From NCBI GenBank assembly GCA_963758025.1, contig CAVWUA010000022.1, forward strand, positions 27,060 through 91,059: 64,000 bases of DNA, read 5' to 3'. Source of the DNA: CAVWUA01 sp963758025 (GTDB taxonomy: Bacteria > Planctomycetota > Planctomycetia > Isosphaerales > Isosphaeraceae). The notes beneath the pieces were generated by a model that had not been told where the DNA came from, made no database searches, and saw only the letters and a program-made list of their open reading frames with translations. Position numbers and translations under genes: made by a program. Positions 1 to 9,184 of the stretch are shown here, piece by piece (within the stretch, counting starts at the first letter, position 1; every line of letters begins with the position of its first letter).

Positions 1-1338
1 GAAGGTCGCATGCTCCGCGGTGATGTCGAGGGAGCCGCGAGCCTGCTGACCTTCGGCGGGGCGAAGGCCGAGGCGCGCGGCCAGATCGAGCAAGCCTGGA
101 CGCTCCGCTACCGGGCCGCCGCCGTGCTGTTCCGCGCTGGGCGGTATCGCCAGGCGGACGAGCTTCTGAACCGCATCGTGAACGATCGCCGGGCCGGCTC
201 GATCCGCCCCGAGGCGGGTCTGCTCCGTGCCCTGGCACGCGGCCGGGCGCTGGCCTCGGGAACACCGGGGATCACTGCCGAGGATTATGTTGAGGCTCTG
301 GAGGACCAGATCCGGGCGTTCCCCGAAGCGGACGTCACCCACGAGGCCCGCTGGCTCCTGGGCCGGGTCCGACTGGAAACCGGGGACCGCGAGGCCGCCT
401 CGGCGCTCTGGAACGCGATCCCGCCGGGCACCCCGCGCTGGCTCGATGCCCGGCTCGCGGTCGGGCGGAGCCAGCGTGAGGCGATCGAGGCCCCACGCAC
501 CCTGGCCGAGCGCGACGAGGCCCGCCGCCGTCTCGACACGGCCCGTTCCTATCTCGATCAGGCGCTTGCCGAGGCCCGCACCCCGGCCCAGCAGGCCGAG
601 ATCGAGCTGGCCCGCGCCCGGCTGGAGCTGACGCCCGAGATCGGCGACCTGAACGCCGCGCGGCAGATCCTCAAACGCTGGCGAGCCCGCCCCCTGGCCG
701 AGGAGCCTCGCAAACGGCTCAACCTCCTGCACGTCGCCGTCCTCCTGCGCGAAGGCCAGTACGCCGAGGCGATGACTGAGGCGCGCCAGGTCATCGCGAC
801 GGCCCGCCCCGACGCGCTTCTGGAACAGGCCCGCCTGCTCGATCGGCTGGCCGGGGCGAGCCGGTCGGACCTCCTCGCCCGACGTTGCGGCGACATTCTG
901 CGGATCACGCTCGACCGCCTCCAGCGCGACGCCGCCACGCTCTCCCCTCGGGAACGGGTCGAGACGCAGCTACGCCTGGTCCGTGCCCAGTTCTACCGGG
1001 GCGACGCCGCCGCCGCGCGCCGGGCGCTGGACCGCGAGGCGATCCCGCCCGAGAGCCTGAACATCGAGCTGCTCTTGCTCCTGGCCGATACCCAGCTCCA
1101 GCTCGACGCCGTGGACGCCGCCGCCGCGACCTACCGCGTGCTGGCGAACCGCAGCCGGGCGGGCACGCTCCCCTGGTTCGAGGCCCGCTACGGCCTGGCC
1201 CTGACCTTCGAGCGCACCGGCCAGCCCAGGCCCGCCCAGCAGATCATCGACGCCACTGCCCTGCTCCACCCCGACCTCGGCGGCGGCGAACTTCGCGCCC
1301 GCTTCGAGCGGCTCCGGCAGCGTCTGGAACGCGAGTAA
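1..1338 (+). CDS. TPR-repeat protein, 5'-truncated by the window edge
   Basis: The frame is open from base 1, so the first in-window ATG (base 10) is probably internal and the true start lies outside. The 442 visible residues are almost entirely amphipathic alpha-helix pairs typical of tetratricopeptide repeats, e.g. the stretches RYRQADELLNRIV and DREAASALW, with conserved small residues at regular spacing of about 34. Such repeats act as protein-protein scaffolds. No signal peptide or catalytic domain can be seen in this part. The composition is extremely Arg/Ala/Leu-rich, as for the other TPR proteins of the window. Specific function unknown. Confidence 0.75.
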   Translation, partial: EGRMLRGDVEGAASLLTFGGAKAEARGQIEQAWTLRYRAAAVLFRAGRYRQADELLNRIVNDRRAGSIRPEAGLLRALARGRALASGTPGITAEDYVEALEDQIRAFPEADVTHEARWLLGRVRLETGDREAASALWNAIPPGTPRWLDARLAVGRSQREAIEAPRTLAERDEARRRLDTARSYLDQALAEARTPAQQAEIELARARLELTPEIGDLNAARQILKRWRARPLAEEPRKRLNLLHVAVLLREGQYAEAMTEARQVIATARPDALLEQARLLDRLAGASRSDLLARRCGDILRITLDRLQRDAATLSPRERVETQLRLVRAQFYRGDAAAARRALDREAIPPESLNIELLLLLADTQLQLDAVDAAAATYRVLANRSRAGTLPWFEARYGLALTFERTGQPRPAQQIIDATALLHPDLGGGELRARFERLRQRLERE

Positions 1339-1969
1339 CCCTCCGCGGCGGAATCCTGGTGACATTCTTCGAGCGCGCCACCGGCTCACCGTGTGTCGTT
1401 GATTCCAGTGCGCGCCTTTTTTTTTCGTCTGCAGACTGATTCGATTCAACGCAAATCCTTATTCTCCAAGAAGAAACGTCCAAAATCCGGCCCTGATTTC
1501 CGCGGCGCGCGACTGTCGCTGACCTTGCCAGACCATTTCGGGCGACGTTCGACAAGGGGACTATCGACGCAAGGGCATTCTATTCAACAGGATCGGGAAA
1601 ATCCCCTCCGCTCCCGGAACCATCCCTCGGGCCGCTGGGAGGTCAAAACGGTCTTCAGGGAGTGATGCTGACCGTGCGCGGTGCGGCGCGCGTCGGCGGG
1701 GCCGGAGTGACACTCCGGGGACACGATCTCGCCAGGGGAAAACCGTCCACCACTCGATGCAATTTGAATCCGGTGGGGTGCCCATTGACGGAACTCGACC
1801 CCCTCTTGTCGCTGAGAGACCGAGTTATAATCGGACGGCCCCATCATGGTGTCCCGGCCGACTGCCAGGTGGGGAAGAATCGGTGGTTCCCGAGACGATA
1901 TCTCCAGGCGCCTGTCGGCCTGTCGGCGGAAGGGGGGCGGCCCATTCCGGGAGATCGCGGAGGATCAAA
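1339..1969. other. Intergenic region with no supported gene
   Basis: About 630 bases between the TPR gene and the next credible start. A T9 tract lies at 1417-1425 but I see no convincing stem directly before it. Short open frames here have no family resemblance. The bases just before 1970 hold the GCGGAGGA Shine-Dalgarno site of the next gene. Confidence 0.5.
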
Positions 1970-3067
1970 TTGACCCACCAAGAGGTTTTCATCGGCGGCA
2001 TCCTGATCGTCTGTATGTTGGGGCTTTTTCTCCTGGTCATCGTCATCCGTCAGGACATCGAACGGACCTTGCGCGGCACCCAACGGGATCTCTCGGAGTC
2101 GGACACCCCGAAGGCGTGGTTCCGCCGGCTTCCTCGACGCATCCACCTCGTTCCCGCCACGGCCGGGGACTGGCACGACGAGCCCGGCGTGACGGAGCGG
2201 GTCGAGGTGTTGCGCGGGTTGGGGTTCGAGGATGTCGGGCCGTTCCGGATCCGGGAAAACCCCGACGTTTGCTTCTGGGCGCTGGTCAAACCGGAGGAGT
2301 CCGTCATGGCCCTGGTCCACGACGATGCCGAACTGGGCGTCTTCCACGAGTTCAGCACGACCTACCAGGACGGCGGGGCCTTCAACCTGCTTGACATCGA
2401 ATGGTCCCCCTATCTGGACAGTTTGCCGAACAACGTGACGGTCGGCGTGCCCCCCGCGCCGACGACGGACCTGTACCGGCGTTTTCTCGGAGAGCGGCCG
2501 GATCGTCCCTCGGTCGCGATCTCGGCCGAGGCGTTCGTCCCCCACTTCGAGCGGTCTCATGCCGACATCGCGGACTGGGTCAACAGCCGGGGCGGCATGT
2601 CGGCCGCTCAGATCCGACGGCTCAACCTCAAGTCCGGCATCGAGCTGGACGACGTGCAACTCTCCAACATCCGCAATCAGGTCCGGCAGCTCGCCCTGAC
2701 CGACCTCGACCAGAGCTTGCGCGAGCGGTTCCTCAGCGCCTGGGCCCGCGACGCCGAGAAGTGCCCGGATCGGGATGACCAGCTCATCCTGATCCACGAT
2801 GGCCTCGATACGAACCGGCTCTATGAATACTTTCTGTCCGTGTTCGACGAGGAATTCCGCGCGGCCGAAGCCGCCGAACGTTCCGAGGTCTATGACCCCT
2901 GGCTCGACGGTGAGCCCCACAACCCCGAGCCGCCCTGGCAGACCTTGCCGCCTCGCGCGGCCTTCCCGACGCTCAACGCGCGGCTCCCGGAAGAGGAACG
3001 TTACGAGAAGCTCGGCGAGCTCGACTGGCCAATCTCCGTGGATGTCTATCGTGAGCGAAGGGCCTGA
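1970..3067 (+). CDS. Membrane-anchored hypothetical protein
   Basis: I chose the TTG at 1970, preceded six bases upstream by GCGGAGGA, over an ATG at 1757 in the same frame because the extra 71 residues are low-complexity and unlike protein. The protein (about 365 residues) starts with a short lead and one strong membrane helix (roughly residues 5-25, GGILIVCMLGLFLLVIVI), followed by a soluble domain. This gives a single-pass protein. The C-terminal part is acidic and ends in a proline-rich stretch. I do not recognise the family; the middle (residues about 75-160) has the feel of a DUF-type sensor fold, but no catalytic signature is seen. Single gene, no obvious operon partner. Confidence 0.65.
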   Translation: MTHQEVFIGGILIVCMLGLFLLVIVIRQDIERTLRGTQRDLSESDTPKAWFRRLPRRIHLVPATAGDWHDEPGVTERVEVLRGLGFEDVGPFRIRENPDVCFWALVKPEESVMALVHDDAELGVFHEFSTTYQDGGAFNLLDIEWSPYLDSLPNNVTVGVPPAPTTDLYRRFLGERPDRPSVAISAEAFVPHFERSHADIADWVNSRGGMSAAQIRRLNLKSGIELDDVQLSNIRNQVRQLALTDLDQSLRERFLSAWARDAEKCPDRDDQLILIHDGLDTNRLYEYFLSVFDEEFRAAEAAERSEVYDPWLDGEPHNPEPPWQTLPPRAAFPTLNARLPEEERYEKLGELDWPISVDVYRERRA

Positions 3068-3120
3068 GCACCACCCGAATCAGGACGGAAAAGGATCTCC
3101 ACATAGCTGCCCCAGGGTGG

Positions 3121-3197
3121 CCTGGACAATGCACACGTTGTCCAGGAGACACGACCGCGCGGTTGCGAGAGCGTGTCGCATCAGAACGGTCGGCCGT
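3121..3197. repeat. Interspersed hairpin repeat, copy 1
   Basis: Begins with a perfect 9-bp stem (CCTGGACAA at 3121-3129, TTGTCCAGG at 3138-3146), then GC-rich DNA and the conserved end GAACGGTCGGCCGT at 3184-3197. It abuts the stop codon of the minus-strand KaiC/SBP gene. A second copy at 6464-6544 shares the stem sequence, TTGCGAGA, and the same 14-base end. In copy 2 one stem pair becomes G-U, so the hairpin is retained. It could be a 3'-end/transcript-stability element or the footprint of a mobile cassette. Confidence 0.6.
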
Positions 3198-5718
3198 CAC
3201 CCCGAGGTCTTGAAGGCATCCTGCAAAAGTTCCCCGATATTCAATTTGGGATCGGGGTTGGTCAAGACCGCTTGCAGGACACCGGACAGGACCCGCGCCA
3301 GCCGGCGATAGTCCATGATTTCGGCCCGCGAACGGGCATCACGAAAGAACAGGTCGCGAACCTCTTCGAAGGTCCGGTCCGTCTCGGGACAGAGTGCCTT
3401 GCCGTTGTTCTTGTAGAAAGGCTCCAGCAGTGGTAAGGAAGCGCCCGAATAGGCACGTTCGGAAACCTTGCGCGAGGTCATCAGGTTATTGATGAGGTCG
3501 ATGCCCAACTCGACGTTCTCCGAGCCGCGCTGTATCGCTAAATACCATTCCCCCCAGCCTGAGTGGTGCCGGACCCTCAGCTCTCGGCCTTCCGCTTGAG
3601 CTTGCGCTTGCTGTTCATCGAGATACTCGCGTGAGACCGGGATCGGGGCGACCCCAAAATGGGCCTCGGGAGGGAACTCCACCAGCCGCCTCCCCTCGCG
3701 GTTCCTGCGGCAACGGTAATCGATCCAGGTCGAGTACCAGTGTCGGGCGAAGGCCCAACGGGGATCGCTGTTCATTCCCGGATCGATGCTGGAGTGCAAC
3801 GGCACGATCTTCTTGACATGAATCCAGTTGTGAAGTCGTCGAATCGCGGCCACCAACCGCTGAAAGCCGTCGGGAGGGTCGAACCGGATCCGGAGCGGCT
3901 GGTCTCGGGCGGACCGATCGGTCTGAATGACGAGACCATGTCCCCAGGCCAGTTCCAGGGCGATGGTCATGCGCGTGTCGTAGGTCCGTGACTCCAGCAG
4001 GAGCGGGTGGGGCATCCCCTCACGTTGCAGATCGGTGGCGATGTCCTCCAACTCCTCCCAGGTCTCGGGCGGTCGCGCGACGAGGTCCTTGCGATAGACG
4101 AGCATACCGACGTTGGCCATCTGGGGCACCGCGAGGTAGGGCCGATCTGGAGCATCGAAGTCGCGATAAATCCGCTCCTTGGCCCGTGCCAATTCGGGGA
4201 TAATCAACGTCTGCTCGGCATCCGCCCCCTCGGCCTCTTCCAGTGAGAATAGCTTTAACTGCTGGGGGGGGATCGGCTCCAGGAGCTTGGCCTTGCTCAA
4301 TTCCTTGACCCAGTATTCATCAACGTTGGAGAGCAAGAGCGGTTGCGAGCTGGGAATCCGATCGGCGTACCGCTTGACAGCGAAGATCCGCTGCATGGCG
4401 GAGCGTGTAAATTCCTGGACGACGACCCCCGGGTAAACCGAAGGGATATCCACCATCCGCAGGTGGTCGATGACTTCAAGTTGCGGGGGGTTCTCGTGAA
4501 AGAGCGAGATCAGACCCTGGGCCGCGTAGGTCGGGAATAGCGTGATCCCCCGGTTCTTGACGAACTCGTAGCAGCACGGCCGATGCTGGATCGCCAGGCC
4601 CCGCCCCTTCAGAACCCGGCAAAACTTGAGGTCCTCCTTCCATTCGGTAAACGATTCCTTATCGGGTGAGGTAGGGATCTGGTGCGACCGCGGCTCGTGC
4701 TGGAGTTGAATCACCACGTCGGCGATGTAGCTTTCGGCCGCCAGGCTCCGGGCCTGGGCGAAGTCCTCGGCCGTGAGGACAACCGTAAGCTGTTTGCCCA
4801 ACCGCTTCAACCGTCTGCGCCAGGCATCGAACGAGCGCAGGACGGCGATGAGCATCTGACGAGGGTCAGCCGACCGGAACCGGGATTGGGCGCTGATTAA
4901 TCAGCGCACTGAGGCTGTCGATGATGACGAGGGTGCGCGGCGACAGTGCGAAAGGCTTCAGTGCCTGGACTATCTGCCACAGGTTGGCCAGACTTTCGTT
5001 GATGGACATCTCCTTCCGCAGGTCCGCGACGTAACGCAGTGCCTCCGCGGTTTCGTCCCCCGGCGCCACCTGGGTCTGCCACGCCTGCTCGAAACCCAGA
5101 GGACGGCGAAACTCCTCATCAAGCAACTTCGCCTGCTCTCGTTCAACGATGTCCCAGTAGCGCGTGAGGTCGAACGTGCCCCAGGGCGCATCGGCACCGA
5201 GGAACGTTCGGAGGTCCTGCGACCAGAGGGACTCGGTAATCTGGTTGAGGGCCTCATCCGGGTCTTCCTCCACCGCGACGAAGACGAAGGCATGTCCTTG
5301 CTGAATGGCCGACCGGGCAACTTGCAGCGCCAACGTGGTCTTGCCCGCACCCGGCTGGCCCCGGAGTAGGACCGTCGAACCCTGCGCAACCCAGAACCGC
5401 CCAGCATCGTGTCGAGCGTCGCGATGCCCGTTGATAGCAATGGCCCCAGGCCAGCCGCAGGTTTGAGGCGGATCTTTCAGTTGGGCCACGGCCTCGATCC
5501 CCAGCGCGGTCAGGGTCAGTTCCTCGTCACCTTCCTTCAAGAAGCCCTCGGCCCGGAACTTCGCGATGACTTCGTCGATCTCGGACGTATCGCCGAAGTG
5601 TTCCCGAATATCATTCGAGCGTCCTGCATTGACCGGTCTGGATCATCCAGAGGATGAATAGCCGATCCGGATCGGCCAGCAGTTGGCTCAGACGTCGTTC
5701 CGATTCGTTAATATTCAT
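3197..5718 (-). CDS. Winged-helix / KaiC-like ATPase / solute-binding-protein fusion (frameshifted)
   Basis: Reconstructed across about four single-base frameshifts (near 5630, 5450, 5400 and 4860). The ATG at 5718 overlaps the upstream stop by 11 bases. Domains in order: an N-terminal helical/winged-helix segment (MNINESERRL..., ending LTLTALGIEAV, like a wHTH wing); a KaiC/RadA-type RecA fold with LSTGIATLDTMLGG, Walker A GQPGAGKTT (about 5345-5371), an acidic residue pair after FVFVAVEEDPDEAL, Walker B TLVIIDSLSAL, and the KaiC-type ending TVVLTAED...IADVVIQL; then about 480 residues resembling family-1 extracellular solute-binding proteins (AVPQMANVGMLVYRKDL, PPETWEELEDIATDL). There is no signal peptide, so the binding domain should be cytoplasmic. 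Inference: an ATP-dependent sensor or switch that recognises a small ligand. Domain calls for the ATPase are strong; that for the SBP part is good. The joined architecture is unfamiliar to me. Confidence 0.75.
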
Positions 5719-6307
5719 CGAAATACATGCCTCGCTGGCACCGGTAATATAGGTTCCGGACCCCCTCGGCACGTTCGAGGGCTATGGTGAGAATATGACA
5801 ACTCGTCAGTTCTCCAGCTTCGTAACAATAAACTCCCCCGCCACCGGTTGCCTGATGAAGATCGCGAATTGGTCCATCCATGAAGTAGCTTCCCTTATAT
5901 TGTTTCGGCACCATCACAAGGAATTTCTGAAACAGGCGCGGATGATTGCAAAAGCCAGCGACCTCCGTAGAAGCCCCCGGTGCCCCTTCGACCAGAACGA
6001 TGACGAGGTGGGCAGCCTCGGCCTGATCGAATTCTTGCGCCGTGAGCGATCGCGAATCCCTGGATCCAAGATCCTCACTGAACAGAGCGTTATGGCCGAT
6101 CCTACGAAGTTCGTCGCGGATCTGGAGCCGCTTACGGGCGACGTCGCTATCGGCGATCGGGTTCGGCCCCCAGACCAGGATCGTCAGGGCCGTCGTCTGG
6201 GCGACCCGCCTCCGTAAGGCCTCCCGTCTCGCGTTGAACTCTCGGTGCGCCTTCCGCGCGGCCGGCGTCTTTGCGACCGTCTTCTTCGGCGGTTTACCTT
6301 TCGCCAT
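5708..6307 (-). CDS. Small Rossmann-like protein, possible TIR/deoxyribosyltransferase-type effector
   Basis: The ATG at 6307 has GCGAGG nine bases upstream; an in-frame ATG at 6382 lacks this. 199 residues. A basic, Lys/Arg-rich N-terminus (about 40 residues) precedes an alpha/beta domain: first strand LTILVWGPNP, helix RLQIRDELRRIGHNALF, acidic SEDLGSRDS, then AAHLVIVLVEGAPGASTEVAGF, in which the Glu of STEV sits where nucleoside-2-deoxyribosyltransferase and TIR-like enzymes hold their catalytic Glu. Later strands FLVMVPKQY and GGGVYCYEAGEL follow. The stop overlaps the start of the KaiC/SBP gene by 11 bases, so the two are translationally coupled. Inference: a nucleotide- or NAD-acting effector controlled by the ATPase; an alternative is a non-enzymatic regulator. 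Confidence 0.6.
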   Translation of the reverse strand: MAKGKPPKKTVAKTPAARKAHREFNARREALRRRVAQTTALTILVWGPNPIADSDVARKRLQIRDELRRIGHNALFSEDLGSRDSRSLTAQEFDQAEAAHLVIVLVEGAPGASTEVAGFCNHPRLFQKFLVMVPKQYKGSYFMDGPIRDLHQATGGGGVYCYEAGELTSCHILTIALERAEGVRNLYYRCQRGMYFDEY

Positions 6308-6463
6308 GTTGTTGCCTCGCTTTCGCACCAAACTTTCAGGCTGCATCGCGGGACGATTGGCCAGGAACGACAACAGACTCAAGGTATCGCTGCCCCGACC
6401 GGGAAGTAATATCTTCGTTCAAGATAAGTTTATTTCAGAGAAGTGATCTGGCTCGTGGGAGTT

Positions 6464-6544
6464 CTGGGCAACAGCCACGTTGTCCAGCCGGCGCGGCCGC
6501 GCGAGGCGATTGCGAGAACGTGGCGCATTGGAACGGTCGGCCGT
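6464..6544. repeat. Interspersed hairpin repeat, copy 2
   Basis: Stem CTGGGCAAC (6464-6472) with GTTGTCCAG (6479-6487), one G-U pair, followed by GATTGCGAGAACGTGGCGCAT and the end GAACGGTCGGCCGT (6531-6544) shared with copy 1 at 3184-3197. It lies in the roughly 320-base gap between the secreted protein gene and the two-gene effector/ATPase unit, which are on the same strand. I see nothing else in that gap. Confidence 0.6.
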
Positions 6545-6629
6545 TGCCCTGACGTCTCGTGTCGCCGCGCGGCCGAGACGGATTGTCCCGGCCACGCGCG
6601 TCAAACCCTGCCGAGGAGCGGCCCCTCGA

Positions 6630-7397
6630 TCAATACCGGCCACGCGGCAGGACGGTGATGGTATAGGTGATGTCCTGGCTGAAGAGCGGCCCGTCGATCG
6701 AGGTCAGGTCGAGGACGCCGCCCCAGTGGAGCGTGTGCGTGCCGACCGACAGCGGCTTGACGATCGCCCAGTAGCCGTCGCTGACCGACAGGCTGGTCGC
6801 GCCTTCCGGCGCGTCCACTTCGAAGTACTGCAGGATGTTGTTGTCGGGCAGCGGGCCGAAGACGAACGGCGGCGATTCGAACCGATAGTCCTCCAGGTCC
6901 GTCACGGACTTGCCGTCGATCTCGAGGAACAGAGACGATACGTCGATGAAGTCGGTGATGAAGCTGGCAAGCTCCGCCAGCTCAGCCGCGGTCTCGCCGT
7001 TGCCTTCGATGGTCGAGGCCTCGACGTTGACCAGCGGTAACATCAGCGCCGTGCCGGAGGGGATCCTGCAGGTCCGATTGGCCACACCCTCAAAGACGCC
7101 GGGCACGATCTCGGTCGAGGCGTACGTCCCGCCCAGGAACCAGACCTTCCCCGTCTGGCCGGCGTCGCAGTCGGCGGTGTCGAACAGCGGATGCCCGTCA
7201 ACCGGCAGCGAATAGGTCCACTGCCAATGCAGGACGCTCCATTCCGCATAACTCAGGCCCTGGAAGTTGGCACTGGGCGGGACGACGGCCGCGTTCCCGC
7301 CCCCGCCGGCGGCGGCCGGCGCGGTCATCAGGAGGGTCGCGGCGCAGCAGGTTGCGAGGAGGACGGACGCGTGGGGCATACAGGATGTCGATCGCAT
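6630..7397 (-). CDS. Secreted hypothetical protein
   Basis: 255 residues beginning with a classical signal peptide: basic n-region MRSTSCMPH, hydrophobic ASVLLATCCAATLLMTAP, and an AAAG cleavage-type end; a later ATG at 7379 would still keep the signal. GAGAGG lies about 12 bases before the ATG at 7397. The mature part opens with a Trp-rich segment (YAEWSVLHWQWTYS), contains Cys residues that could form an extracellular disulphide (DTADCDAG and NRTCRIPSG), and ends in beta-rich sequence (TLHWGGVLDL, DITYTITVLP) like a small beta-sandwich. The family is not recognised. It would act outside the cytoplasmic membrane. Confidence 0.7.
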   Translation of the reverse strand: MRSTSCMPHASVLLATCCAATLLMTAPAAAGGGGNAAVVPPSANFQGLSYAEWSVLHWQWTYSLPVDGHPLFDTADCDAGQTGKVWFLGGTYASTEIVPGVFEGVANRTCRIPSGTALMLPLVNVEASTIEGNGETAAELAELASFITDFIDVSSLFLEIDGKSVTDLEDYRFESPPFVFGPLPDNNILQYFEVDAPEGATSLSVSDGYWAIVKPLSVGTHTLHWGGVLDLTSIDGPLFSQDITYTITVLPRGRY

Positions 7398-8123
7398 GGT
7401 TCTTCTACCTCTCTTCGTGATGTGTCGTCACAGAAAGTTCAATCCCGTGGCATGCGAGGGCTGGGCTCGACGACGAGCCAGAACGGGGCGATTGCGGCGC
7501 CCCCGGCGGTCTCGGGATGGCACGGCCGAGTCCGCGCCGGGCCGGTTGGCCGGCGCGGGATCCAGAGGAGAATTGTCAAGTCGTCGGTACGAGACCGGAC
7601 GCCAACGACGGATTGTGAACGTCGGCCCAGATCCAATCAAGCGAAATTCACAATTTTTCTTTCTTTTTGTTTGCTTAAATAAAAAATTTGTAGAAATTTA
7701 CCATACATAATTTCCGATGACGTCACGTCCCGTGGCCATGCAGGGGGGTGGAACGAGAACGGAGGTCAAGCCGACGGCGGCGATTCCGGGCCTGAGATTA
7801 AATAAAACCGCATGAGCACTTATCATAGATGTAGGGTGGGCATCTCCACCATTCAGAGTTACATGCCACATGCGCGAGAAGTCCCGGCAACGGCGGCCCT
7901 TTCCGGGCGCGATGCGTGACTTCCCGGGAGGATGGTTGATGGCGGAAAAGGAGATTCCCACGGACCAGGCATCGCGTCATCCGCCATGCGGGACGTGGTA
8001 TGGCATAGCGATTGCAGATATTTCCCTTTCAGTCGTTCGAGGGATGGCTCCCCGTTCTCATCGTGTCGATGAGCAACGGAACGGCATCCCATTTTGAGTG
8101 CGAAGGTAAAAGGGAGATTGACC
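7398..8123. other. Intergenic region with an AT-rich tract
   Basis: About 725 bases between divergently transcribed genes. A strikingly AT-rich stretch at 7646-7712 (runs of T and A inside otherwise GC-rich DNA) may carry promoters for either side. A 75-codon open frame at 7870-8097 has no family resemblance and I do not support it. GGGAG at about 8112 is the ribosome site of the glycine-zipper gene. Confidence 0.4.
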
Positions 8124-8642
8124 ATGGCAGATAAAGCACGCGAAAACCCGGATGTTCGTGAAGTGGACGAAAACCCCGATCCGCTGACCGGCGAGCATGG
8201 TTCCCACCCGATCGGGACGGGCGTGGGCGCGGCGGGTGCCGGCGCCGCGGGCGCGGCGATCGGCGCGATGGGCGGACCGATCGGCGCGGCGGTTGGCGCG
8301 GTCATCGGCGCCGTGGCGGGTGGCCTGGCGGGCAAGGGGATCGCCGAGGCGATCGACCCGACCGTTGAGGAAGCCCACTGGCGCGAAACCTATCCGACCC
8401 GGCCGTACTATGACGAGAAGGTCGAGTACGACGAGTACGCTCCGGCCTACCGTTATGGCTGGGAGACGCGTTCCCGGCTGCACGACCGTTCCTGGGACGA
8501 GGTCGAGCCCACGATGGAGCGCGAGTGGACCACCGCCCGAGGCGAATCCTCGCTGGAGTGGGAGCGCGCCCGCCCCGCGACGCGCGACGCGTGGGATCGA
8601 GTGGAGCGGATGTATCCGGCGCAGGCGCCTCACGAGCGTTGA
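8124..8642 (+). CDS. Glycine-zipper domain protein
   Basis: The start at 8124 (MADKARENPD) is preceded by GGGAG at about eight bases; the ATG at 8094 is not. 172 residues: an acidic N-terminus, a long Gly/Ala zipper at about residues 33-80 (GTGVGAAGAGAAGAAIGAMG then IGAAVGAVIGAVAGGLAGKG) that should form two packed transmembrane-like helices, and a hydrophilic C-terminus rich in Tyr, Trp, Arg and Glu. Proteins of this layout are widespread, uncharacterised and often stress-associated. Nothing catalytic is visible. It ends 40 bases before a strong terminator. Confidence 0.75.
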   Translation: MADKARENPDVREVDENPDPLTGEHGSHPIGTGVGAAGAGAAGAAIGAMGGPIGAAVGAVIGAVAGGLAGKGIAEAIDPTVEEAHWRETYPTRPYYDEKVEYDEYAPAYRYGWETRSRLHDRSWDEVEPTMEREWTTARGESSLEWERARPATRDAWDRVERMYPAQAPHER

Positions 8643-8682
8643 GTTGAACTGAGAATCGTCGGATCACGACGCGAACAACGAA

Positions 8683-8725
8683 ACGGGGTTCCGGTGGGTC
8701 AATCGCCCGCCGGGGCCCCGTTTTT
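8683..8725 (+). terminator. Rho-independent terminator, probably shared
   Basis: A 16-bp stem (8683-8698 with 8706-8721, three G-U pairs when read as plus-strand RNA), 7-base loop, then TTTTT at 8721-8725. It ends the glycine-zipper gene. The converging minus-strand TPR gene stops inside the loop. Confidence 0.85.
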
Positions 8726-9184
8726 CGATTCCGAAGCGAGCGCACTCAGTTGCTCGATCCGTTGCCGGAGATCCCCCTGCGCGTGCCGACGTTCGAGCCG
8801 ATCGCGGGCCGTGGCCAGGGCAGCGCGTGCCTCGTCGGGGCGATGGGTCAGCAAGAGGCATTCCGCCCGATTGGCCAGGGTGTGAAGCTCGTCCGGCGCG
8901 ACCTTCAGCACGGCGTCATACGCGTTCAAGGCCCCCTCAAGGTCCCCCTGAAGTTGCCGACACACCCCCAGGCCGAGCGTGGCGGTCGGGTCGTCCGGCC
9001 AGAACTGGGCCATGAGCCGGTAGATGGCCTCGGCCTCCTTTGTCTGGTCGTTCCGCAGGCGGCCATGCGCCTGCCAGGCCAGGTCGTCTCGTGCTCGGGA
9101 TGAGAGGCCGACGAGCGCGCCGAGGGATAAATCCCCGCGCAGCCAGCGACGCAGGCGTCGCGGGGCGATCCGACGCCGGGGCAT
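8699..9184 (-). CDS. TPR protein coupled to FHA-kinase
   Basis: 161 residues with an arginine-rich N-terminus (MPRRRIAPRRLRRWLRGD) followed by about three tetratricopeptide repeats, including EAIYRLMAQFWPDDPTATL, EGALNAYDAVLKVAPDEL and DEARAALATARDRL. Its ATG shares one base with the stop of the upstream kinase gene (TAATG), indicating translational coupling. The neighbour suggests it is a scaffold or substrate of the kinase. No enzymatic motif. Confidence 0.75.
   Translation of the reverse strand: MPRRRIAPRRLRRWLRGDLSLGALVGLSSRARDDLAWQAHGRLRNDQTKEAEAIYRLMAQFWPDDPTATLGLGVCRQLQGDLEGALNAYDAVLKVAPDELHTLANRAECLLLTHRPDEARAALATARDRLERRHAQGDLRQRIEQLSALASESKNGAPAGD

Noticed and set aside
2973..3200. 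75-codon minus-strand frame with TADRSDATRSRNR, similar to one at 6419-6643
   Set aside because: The similarity comes from the non-coding hairpin repeat at both places, not from a protein family.
7870..8097. 75-codon frame before the glycine-zipper gene
   Set aside because: No ribosome site, no family and odd composition; probably non-coding.
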